This document shows positions 30,542-37,786 of a DNA stretch of 64,000 nucleotides, in pieces; positions within the stretch are counted from its first letter, which is position 1; every line of letters begins with the position of its first letter. The position numbers and the translations under genes are program-made. Origin of the DNA: Stutzerimonas xanthomarina DSM 18231 (GTDB lineage Bacteria > Pseudomonadota > Gammaproteobacteria > Pseudomonadales > Pseudomonadaceae). Below the pieces are notes generated by a model. It worked only from the letters and a program-made list of their open reading frames with translations. It searched no databases and was not told the DNA's origin. The stretch covers positions 372,001 through 436,000 of the forward strand of contig NZ_FQXA01000001.1 of assembly GCF_900129835.1 (NCBI RefSeq), written 5' to 3'.

Positions 30542-31750
30542 TCAGGTCGAGGCGCGATTGGACAACACCCGCTCGTACAATGCGAGCAGTTCATGCTCCT
30601 GGCTTTCCCAGTTAAGAACGCTTGCCGCCTTCCGCGACTGTGCAGCGTAGTACTGGCGCTTGCCCTCAACCTCCACCAGGTCGCGTAACGCCATAGCCAG
30701 CGCCACGCTATCGCCTTCAGGCACGAGCACGCCCAGGTCATGCTCTCTTACAACACGCCGTATCTCAGGCAGATCGGACGCAACGACCGGCAGGCCCGCC
30801 TGAACGTACTCGAACAGTTTGTTGGAGTCGGTCGTGTAGTGATTGAGGCAGGTGTTCTCGATGGGCTGAACGCCGATGTCTGCCGAAGCTGTATAGCTTG
30901 GTAGCTCAGCCAGAGCCACGGTCGGGATAAAACGAACCCGCTGCTCCAACTGCAGCTCTTCAACAATGCGGCGCAAGCTGCCATCGAGCCTACCGCCGCC
31001 AATGAAAACGAAGTACGAATTCGGAACTTCAGCGGCGACGCGAGCCAGACGCTCCAAGCCCCTACCCTGCTGCACGCCGCCCTGATAAAGAATAATCGGC
31101 CAAGGCTGGGCCAGTTCAAGCTCTGCACGAATCCGATCGGACCGCATCGCCTGCTGTTCCCTCGGCCGATTCTGCAGCACCACTGGTCGCGCGACGCCAT
31201 AAGCGCGCGCGAAATACTTTGCCCGCGCCTCGGTAGTGGTAATGGTGCCTTGCACACGCGGCATCAAGGTACGCTCGATCCAACCCACCAGCTTGCGTAC
31301 CCTGGAATATCCCTCGCGGCTGGTGCTTATTTCGTGGGCGTCGTACACCATCCTGGCGCCCGACAACTTTGCAGCGAGCCAGGCTGTGGGAAGCATGTTC
31401 ACGTCGTGAGCATGAATGATATCTGGTCTCGCAATACTTAAACGAAGAAGCATTACCAGATGCGCCCACAAACGCATACACAATTGGAGGGCGAGCGGCG
31501 TCTTATGCTGTATCTCGTGGCTACCGTTACGCCGAACTGCGAAAGGTGACAACGGTGCGCGGCGTACTGTGATGCCAGTATTCAATACTTGGTGCGATAA
31601 TGTTTTACCTGGGTAATGCACAGCATGAACGACAACCTTATAGCCACTCAACTGCAGTGTCTCAGCCTCCTTCAGCACGCGAGCATCGTTTAGAAAGTCG
31701 TTCCAAACCAACATATGAACAGCGGAACCTGCTCTAACCTCATCAACCAT
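30542..31750 (-). CDS. Family 4 glycosyltransferase
   Basis: 402 residues. GT-B fold with N-terminal WNDFLNDARVLKEAE and the C-terminal donor-site region (ILYQGGVQQGRGL, LFEYVQAGLPVVASDLPE) in which the Glu of the E-x7-E type motif is visible. Start at ATG 31750, preceded by GGAG at good spacing; TTG at 31762 is less likely. Its donor and acceptor sugars cannot be told from sequence. Confidence 0.87.
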   Translation of the reverse strand: MVDEVRAGSAVHMLVWNDFLNDARVLKEAETLQLSGYKVVVHAVHYPGKTLSHQVLNTGITVRRAPLSPFAVRRNGSHEIQHKTPLALQLCMRLWAHLVMLLRLSIARPDIIHAHDVNMLPTAWLAAKLSGARMVYDAHEISTSREGYSRVRKLVGWIERTLMPRVQGTITTTEARAKYFARAYGVARPVVLQNRPREQQAMRSDRIRAELELAQPWPIILYQGGVQQGRGLERLARVAAEVPNSYFVFIGGGRLDGSLRRIVEELQLEQRVRFIPTVALAELPSYTASADIGVQPIENTCLNHYTTDSNKLFEYVQAGLPVVASDLPEIRRVVREHDLGVLVPEGDSVALAMALRDLVEVEGKRQYYAAQSRKAASVLNWESQEHELLALYERVLSNRAST

Positions 31751-31806
31751 GAGTAACTCCAACTCCAGATTACAAATGGATCCGCCTCCAATTTTCCTAA
31801 GTTATA

Positions 31807-32400
31807 TCAGATCGATATGCACTCCATTAGACAAGAAAGGATGTGATCTACACCCTTATCGACACTCATGACTGATGTGTCCACACTACAATTTGGAGCT
31901 ATCGGAACCTCATATGGCATGCTGACGCCGGTAAAATTTTCAAGCTCACCCGCTCGAGCCTTGGCGTAAAGGCCTTTCACGTCACGGCGCTCGCACTCAA
32001 CCAGCGGTGTAGAAACATAAACCTCAAAATATCGATCATCACCCACTACGCGCCTTGCTAGCGCGCGATCAGATAAAAAAGGTGAGATTAAAGAGCAAAT
32101 AGATAGCATCCCGGCATCATTAAAGAGCTTCGCCACCTCAGCCACACGACGTATGTTCTCCGCACGTGCTTCAGCGGAAAATCCTAAATCGGCACACAAC
32201 CCATGCCTGATGTTATCTCCATCTAATACATAGGCCGCGCGCCCAGATGCCACTAGACGTCGCTCCAATTCAAACGCAAGGGTTGACTTCCCTGCGCCGC
32301 TTAAGCCGGTAAACCAGACGGTAAGGGGGCGTTGCCGCAACAATTGGCATCGGTGGTCGTGAGATATATGGCTACCATGCCAACGTAAATTATCAGTCAA
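31807..32400 (-). CDS. cysC: Stand-alone adenylylsulfate (APS) kinase
   Basis: Phosphorylates APS to PAPS, the sulfate donor of sulfotransferases and of assimilatory reduction. 197 residues. P-loop GLSGAGKST, the YVLDGDNIRHGL region, the phospho-Ser segment ISPFLSDR and the lid FTGVSMPYE are all present, so it looks active. Pseudomonas usually carries CysC fused to CysN elsewhere, so this separate copy inside a polysaccharide cluster suggests a dedicated PAPS supply for the sulfotransferase just upstream. TTG at 32400 with GAGG six bases upstream is the favoured start, just after the sulfotransferase stop. Confidence 0.92.
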   Translation of the reverse strand: MTDNLRWHGSHISHDHRCQLLRQRPLTVWFTGLSGAGKSTLAFELERRLVASGRAAYVLDGDNIRHGLCADLGFSAEARAENIRRVAEVAKLFNDAGMLSICSLISPFLSDRALARRVVGDDRYFEVYVSTPLVECERRDVKGLYAKARAGELENFTGVSMPYEVPIAPNCSVDTSVMSVDKGVDHILSCLMECISI

Positions 32401-32408
32401 TGAGCACC

Positions 32409-32954
32409 TCAAGCTGAAGCATTATGTCTTATCTGCCACGTTTCGAGTGCGCTGTTAACATTGCCTTGCGCGCCCACTCGCTCCCAAAACTCAGAGAAGT
32501 CCGATGGCGCACACTCCAGGCGAAACTTCATCTTGTTCGACTTATCTTTTAGAAATGCCTCGATATTGGAATTAACCGTTTCACAGTAGTCAACACAAAA
32601 GTCAAGCGGGTCAACTTCCTTGCTTTTCTTTTGCGCCCCCATGAGTATGGAACCCTTATAGGCATGCATGATGCCAGAGTCATAACGCTTCAAGAAAGAA
32701 CGCGCGGTCGCCATGGTATCGCGTGTCAGATGAACATAAAAAGCATCATTACCATACACCCGATCCAACCGCCCAAGCACCCAAGAAAGACGATTATCCG
32801 CCTCGATATGTCGGGTAGGATAAGCAAAACGCGCCGCCCCAACCGCATGACTCAGGCTCTCGTGCGCAGCAGAATAGTTATCGATATGGCGACAGGCCTC
32901 AATAAAGGTTACTGAACCACAACGCCCAGTACACAACACAAAAATATTACGCAA
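32409..32954 (-). CDS. Putative PAPS-dependent sulfotransferase
   Basis: 181 residues from the TTG at 32954 (GAGGGG upstream). The start of the protein has the sulfotransferase 5'-phosphosulfate-binding loop, LCTGRCGSVTF, instead of the usual TxRSGSS/T. A later RDTMATARS has Arg and Ser eight apart, the 3'-phosphate-binding pattern. It is short for a sulfotransferase but complete in these elements. It ends 8 bases before the cysC start, and the pair gives both PAPS production and use. The acceptor is probably the cluster's glycan or its lipid-linked precursor; this is inferred. Confidence 0.72.
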   Translation of the reverse strand: MRNIFVLCTGRCGSVTFIEACRHIDNYSAAHESLSHAVGAARFAYPTRHIEADNRLSWVLGRLDRVYGNDAFYVHLTRDTMATARSFLKRYDSGIMHAYKGSILMGAQKKSKEVDPLDFCVDYCETVNSNIEAFLKDKSNKMKFRLECAPSDFSEFWERVGAQGNVNSALETWQIRHNASA

Positions 32955-32977
32955 CGGCCACCCCTCCAACCGAAGTA

Positions 32978-34705
32978 CTATTCACCCGCACTGTCCGCGA
33001 ACGCTTTGTTAATCCGCCCCAACAAGTCGGCCGCACCATGATAGTCCTGCTGCTTACAACTTCTTTCAAAAGCAAAAAGCAGCGCAGCCAATTTCAATTG
33101 AGATACTGTAACCCTCGCCAGATCCGAACGTACGGCTACCGCCGCCTCATGGGCCTCCTCCAATGCCTTCATCGCACGCTCCTCAATGGGCCAACCACTC
33201 CCGACTGGTTCAAGCGACCAGCGCGCCCAGTGGCAGACCAGCACACGACAGTGATCGTCCAGTAGCACCAGCCCACGACGAACATCGGGATTTACGAAAG
33301 CCATCGGGAGTCGACTGATCAGCTCGCGAATCTGATCAAAAGACTCTTCGAAGTGCAGCAACTCCTCAAGGTGAGCTGGATTATCCAGAAGGCAGCGCAT
33401 TCGCCTTAGCACGTCGCGCTCCATTCGTTGAGCCAGGCAAGACTTCGAGCGCCGGAAAAGCGCCTTCAGGTCCTCGTTCGGCGCGCAGGCCAGCAAGGCA
33501 GAGCGGGCAACCTGACAACGAACAGGCCATTTTTTGCCAAGCGCCTGGCGAGCGCTATCCAGAGCAAATACATGGCAATGAAAGCGCCCCCCAATATCCG
33601 TTACACCAAGCAGCTCCAGAGTCGGCAGGTTTGCCTGCCCCACCAGCAAAGTGGCCTCATGCTTGGCCAGTGAACTGCGGTTACTCTCAAAAACCTTGAC
33701 CAGAAAACACTCTTCTTTTCCGCCATCACTAGCCACGACACGATAGGCCACCACGTCGGTTACACTAAGTTGCAACCAGCGCACTGCCTTGATGGCAAAG
33801 GATCGAGAAGTAACATCGCTTAGGGCCCCGAGCAACCGCTCATCTCTAGTCGCCGGCTCGACCAGCGACCACACGCCATCGAAGCCGTGCCGGGGTAGCT
33901 CGATCAAACGCTGGCCATGAAAAAAGAGCGCCGATAACTGACGCCGCCTTTCGACCAGCGCGAGCGAATCGTTAAAGACGCTTACGGAATGCCTGAACAG
34001 CTGCCGCAACAGTAAAAGACAAGCCACGGCGACCAAAACGCTAGAAGCCTGAAGCCAGAGAAACTCAGCGACCATGTAACCGAAGCACAGTAAGAAACCG
34101 ACGCCCGCGAGCAGAGAGGCGACCCGGCCGCCGGCATTCGTTAAGTGCGCCTGGAACGTTGGCACCCATGCAGCAAGCAGCACGGATCCATTCGCAACAA
34201 CAAACACATAAGCGATGAATATCCATGCCAGGTAAGGGTTCAGCCAGAGCAGCAAAGGGATGAACAGAAGCAGGAAAACCAGACTGGCCAACCCACGGGA
34301 AAACCGCTGGTACGCCTTGGCAGCCATCTCGTCCTGGTTCTCGAATAGCACCATCTTGCTGCTGCGAGACAGTAGCTTGCGTGACCCGGCGGCAACACAT
34401 TTTCCAATCAGGTGCTCGAAAAGTAGATGAACCAGAAATAGCAGCATCGCCAAGCCACTTAACGCCAGGATCAGCGACTGTCGATCAAAAGCTTTGAACT
34501 GGTCCGGAAAATAACGCGGTACCCCCTCAGCGCCCAGTAACAGGATGACCTTGAGCGGCAGGACAAAAGCGAGCAACAGCGCAAGCTGGCTCACAAGCGT
34601 CGCCGCGACACTACAGCCCGTAAACCAGGGTACGACTTTGAGCAGGCGGTGGCTCAGGCTGAGAATCCAGCGCATTGCGGACCTAAACTCACTGAGCATC
34701 GCCAC
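32978..34705 (-). CDS. ABC-exporter-like membrane domain fused to degenerate kinase fold
   Basis: 575 residues; the GTG at 34705 (AAGGAA upstream) is favoured. The first 240 residues contain about five or six hydrophobic segments arranged like the transmembrane domain of an ABC exporter (FVLPLKVILLLGA, LLFLVHLLFEHLIG, a long helix with FENQDEMAAKAYQRFSRG, then LVFLLLFIPLLLWL). No Walker A, signature or Walker B motif follows. Instead the C-terminal half has an APH-like kinase pattern: beta-3 Lys in FLVKVF, Glu in KHEATLL, then VNPDVRRGLVLL and VCHWARW where an active enzyme would have HGDxxxxN and IDW. The His and the metal-binding residues are changed, so it is likely a pseudokinase. Function unknown. 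Confidence 0.7.
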   Translation of the reverse strand: MAMLSEFRSAMRWILSLSHRLLKVVPWFTGCSVAATLVSQLALLLAFVLPLKVILLLGAEGVPRYFPDQFKAFDRQSLILALSGLAMLLFLVHLLFEHLIGKCVAAGSRKLLSRSSKMVLFENQDEMAAKAYQRFSRGLASLVFLLLFIPLLLWLNPYLAWIFIAYVFVVANGSVLLAAWVPTFQAHLTNAGGRVASLLAGVGFLLCFGYMVAEFLWLQASSVLVAVACLLLLRQLFRHSVSVFNDSLALVERRRQLSALFFHGQRLIELPRHGFDGVWSLVEPATRDERLLGALSDVTSRSFAIKAVRWLQLSVTDVVAYRVVASDGGKEECFLVKVFESNRSSLAKHEATLLVGQANLPTLELLGVTDIGGRFHCHVFALDSARQALGKKWPVRCQVARSALLACAPNEDLKALFRRSKSCLAQRMERDVLRRMRCLLDNPAHLEELLHFEESFDQIRELISRLPMAFVNPDVRRGLVLLDDHCRVLVCHWARWSLEPVGSGWPIEERAMKALEEAHEAAVAVRSDLARVTVSQLKLAALLFAFERSCKQQDYHGAADLLGRINKAFADSAGE

Positions 34706-34726
34706 GGGAGCTTCCTTCAAATGCAA

Positions 34727-35890
34727 TCAAGACCGTCCACCGATCACCACGGCCGCAGCATGGGCAGCACCGTTGGCCTCAGGCGCCGAAAAAGACTCCC
34801 TTGACTCTATCCGCTGTTGCAGTTTATGGATGGCTTCTAGCAAGGCCGCCTCAGAGAACTCCGGGACTACCTCAAACGGCCCCATTCGAGCAGCCATCGA
34901 CGCGCGAAGGGTTTGATCGTCTGCCTGCGTTGCATGATTAGGTAGAAAAATCGCTGGTAGCTTTAGCGCTACCGCCTCGCATACCGAGTTGTACCCAGCT
35001 GCCAATACTGCGAAATCGAAAGCAGCGAAATAGCGGCTGTTGGGATAGTCCACAATTTCCCGGTCTGCTTCATCGCAGGGCGTAGGCCGCAGTGAAATTG
35101 GAGACTGTCCAACCACCACCTGATAGCCCCGCTGCTGCAGTGTGCGCACCACGCGAGCCTGCACGTCCGCAATACCGTTGATATTGCCCGCACCCAGTTG
35201 TAGATAGACCCGAGGACGAGCCGGATCGAGGCGCAAACGGGTACAGGCATCCAAAGGAGACAATAGATCATCGAAACCCATGCCCACGATAGGTGGAACA
35301 AGCGATACCCGCGGTCGCGCAGCCCCCGACCGGCCGGAGTCACCAAATTCGGCGGGGACAATGACATTCTGGAACAACCGAAACTGCTCATCCAAACGGT
35401 CGTGGTCAACCGAAGCCTTGTATAGCCCGCGCTTGACCCATACATACCGCACGGCCTTAAACCTCCTGATGACTCGCTGGAGCCCGATATAAGGAGCACT
35501 TCCATCGAAGACCAAGGTTCCTGGACGATGAAGCGTGACCGCGTCGGCAACGCAACGATAGAAGTAACCATTCCAACGCACCGTCCCTAATCCCTCAAGC
35601 AACGCGGCAGGCGGGACGTGATGGCACACGAAGCCCTCACGATAGACCAGATGCACTGCGATGCTAGTGGTCAGAAAGACGATACGCGCTTCCGGTTTTT
35701 GTCTGCGTAGCTCCTTAGCAACGGCAAGCGCACGACTAACGTGCCCGAGGCCGGCGCCATTGATCGGCAGAAACAGATAAGTATCTCTGGCTGGCCTCCA
35801 TACAACAGGAAGCAAAGCACCGGAAGCGATCCAGGCCCAGCGGAGAAAATGCACTAATTTGCATCTATTAAGCACGGATTTACCAACCAA
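34727..35890 (-). CDS. GT28/MurG-like glycosyltransferase
   Basis: 387 residues. N-terminal glycine loop LPINGAGLGHVSRALAVA, a central RVYLQLGAGNING and a C-terminal donor-site region FAVLAAGYNSVCEAVALKLPAIFLPN resemble MurG/MGT-type GT-B enzymes. The first 35 residues are hydrophobic in part and may be an extension or mis-start; in-frame GTG at 35875 and later starts are possible. It sits between the asparagine-synthase-like gene and the membrane/pseudokinase gene, whose start is 21 bases beyond its stop. Confidence 0.78.
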   Translation of the reverse strand: MVGKSVLNRCKLVHFLRWAWIASGALLPVVWRPARDTYLFLPINGAGLGHVSRALAVAKELRRQKPEARIVFLTTSIAVHLVYREGFVCHHVPPAALLEGLGTVRWNGYFYRCVADAVTLHRPGTLVFDGSAPYIGLQRVIRRFKAVRYVWVKRGLYKASVDHDRLDEQFRLFQNVIVPAEFGDSGRSGAARPRVSLVPPIVGMGFDDLLSPLDACTRLRLDPARPRVYLQLGAGNINGIADVQARVVRTLQQRGYQVVVGQSPISLRPTPCDEADREIVDYPNSRYFAAFDFAVLAAGYNSVCEAVALKLPAIFLPNHATQADDQTLRASMAARMGPFEVVPEFSEAALLEAIHKLQQRIESRESFSAPEANGAAHAAAVVIGGRS

Positions 35891-36084
35891 TCAAAAGAGA
35901 GACCATCTCCAACACGAAACGTTAGCGCCCTGCCAGCACGAGAAATCATCCTCTCGCCCCAACAGAAAATAATCGATCTGCTAGTTGTCGCCACTCGCCG
36001 AGCGCCCATGAAATTCCATCCATATCAAGAGCCACCCTCAGCAAAAAAAGAATCACGACGGAAATTCAGTAATTTTCTACCCAT
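35891..36084 (-). other. AT-rich gap with no recognised gene
   Basis: 194 bases, clearly lower in GC than the flanking backbone. No ORF, strong hairpin or promoter was identified. Confidence 0.5.
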
Positions 36085-37671
36085 TCAATGATCAGCATAC
36101 TTTAAAGCAAGCGCAACAGTTAAAGTCCTAGTTATATCTTGCCCATCCCAAGCATGATTAAATTTTCCTGCCGACTCAGCAGCCCCCAAGATATCTAGAC
36201 ATTTTTTAATTGTGCCCGCCCCCATGATCGATCGCACAGATGGATGCTCAATAGCCTCTGCAAAATCTGAAGCAAGAAGAGCCATCCGTTGAACCGGATC
36301 TATCCTCCCGCCAGCCACCGAATCTTCAGAGGGACTTAAATAGACGCCACCCGGACTCGCCTCATCTCTTATCGGCACCCTTTTAACAATCGCTCGATGC
36401 TCAAGGGTAGGGCTTTTAGTTGGTTTATCATAATCAAAATCCCAAAGCCCCGGTAGCGCACTTTCCATTATATCGAAATTAACCTGACCAAGAGCGCGCG
36501 CTTTATCTTCAATCAAAAGGTTTTCAAGTAAGCCCCCTGAAAGAGGAGGAAAACAAACCAGATTCTGCGGAGTCCTACCCCCGTGAATCCTAGAGCGAAA
36601 CTCCCTATAATGCTCAATCAAGGGGGATGAACTCGGATTATTTAGAAGCAGCTGAGCCATTGTCTCGCGCAGATCACCTTCCCAAGCACCAGAATAGAAA
36701 CTCGACACCTTCCTAACGGACCTTAAAAGCTCTTCAACACCGCTAAAATTATAAAATGGCCGATGATTTTCTCCTCCAATCCCTGAAAACTGAACAAAAG
36801 AGCCATCTATTTTGTTATTAGAGAAATAGATAGGGTTATACAACCCAAGAGACAGAGTTCTCCAAGACAAATATGAAGCCTCAGTAGTAAACTTCGGCAG
36901 AAACCCTAGGGACTGCCCCTGAATAGGGATATTATGAGCGTTAGCGATGAGCTCCGCTATTTCATAATCTCTTGGCTCCTTCTCACTTCTCCCACTTATT
37001 ACAGAGGCGTTATTAAAAAACTTAGAACCAATTCGCTGTCGAGCCCGCTGCAGCATGGCAAAAACTGCTCGTGAGTCCTTCCCCCCTGTAAGCTGGGAAC
37101 CAATTTTCACCCTAGAATCAACAAGAAGAGTTTCAAAGCGAGAGACCCACGTCTCAAGGAAGACAGCCAAACCTTCCTCATAAGGCGCTCTACGCCCGCC
37201 CTTACTTCTCCTCAACACAACCAACCCCCCCTTATCCACTTTTATAAAGGAATAAGAAGGCAGTAAGAACACCTCATTAAAAATAGTCTTAAATGTGGAC
37301 TGACAAGTAGTAATATTACTGGCAACTTTTTGCGCTTCAATTTGTGAGCTGCGGCAGGTCAATCTTGCTCCGTTAGCCGACATATGCCTCACAATCAGCT
37401 CAATGGAATTAGACACACACCAAATCGAGTCACGCTGATAGTAAAATATTTTCTTAAATCCAGAGTAATCCCCTCCTATTATATAAGCATCATTCTCTTT
37501 TCCAACGGAAACATAACATCCATCAAGGCCAGGACCGATACGCTTACCGGTCACCCCCTCATATTCAAGACTTCCTTTCTCCCCAAAAATATAATCAGCC
37601 CCTGAAAAGCAATAACCTTGAAAATAACGTTCCGGCAAACCAGTAAAAGAAGAGAAAATATAAGCCTGCAT
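36085..37671 (-). CDS. Asparagine-synthase-like amidotransferase lacking the catalytic Cys
   Basis: 528 residues. The C-terminal ATP-pyrophosphatase domain has the PP-loop LTGGKDSR at residues 194-201, so ATP-dependent acyl adenylation is likely. The N-terminal region has the layout of the glutaminase domain (GPGLDGCYVSV, IIGGDYSGFKKIFYY) but begins MQAYIF; the Cys2 nucleophile needed to hydrolyse glutamine is missing. It would need free ammonia or another amine, as in beta-lactam-synthetase-like relatives. In O-antigen loci, relatives such as WbpS amidate uronic acids, which fits the dehydrogenases here. The gene is AT-rich compared with its neighbours, a sign of separate origin. Confidence 0.8.
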   Translation of the reverse strand: MQAYIFSSFTGLPERYFQGYCFSGADYIFGEKGSLEYEGVTGKRIGPGLDGCYVSVGKENDAYIIGGDYSGFKKIFYYQRDSIWCVSNSIELIVRHMSANGARLTCRSSQIEAQKVASNITTCQSTFKTIFNEVFLLPSYSFIKVDKGGLVVLRRSKGGRRAPYEEGLAVFLETWVSRFETLLVDSRVKIGSQLTGGKDSRAVFAMLQRARQRIGSKFFNNASVISGRSEKEPRDYEIAELIANAHNIPIQGQSLGFLPKFTTEASYLSWRTLSLGLYNPIYFSNNKIDGSFVQFSGIGGENHRPFYNFSGVEELLRSVRKVSSFYSGAWEGDLRETMAQLLLNNPSSSPLIEHYREFRSRIHGGRTPQNLVCFPPLSGGLLENLLIEDKARALGQVNFDIMESALPGLWDFDYDKPTKSPTLEHRAIVKRVPIRDEASPGGVYLSPSEDSVAGGRIDPVQRMALLASDFAEAIEHPSVRSIMGAGTIKKCLDILGAAESAGKFNHAWDGQDITRTLTVALALKYADH

Positions 37672-37786
37672 ACAAAACCCCGAAAACGAGCATAAAATTT
37701 AAAAATTATAAGAAAATCAGACTATCAAAAACCTAACATCCTCCATCAGCAGGCGCTCATACACTCAACCGCCAACCATAAGCAGC

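Noticed and set aside
34968-34976. GGCGGTAGC on the minus strand, an RfaH ops/JUMPstart-like core, with a second copy at 33135-33143
   Set aside because: Both lie inside coding regions and lack the T of the full ops consensus (GGCGGTAGCnT). They are not upstream of the operon, so chance is the better explanation.
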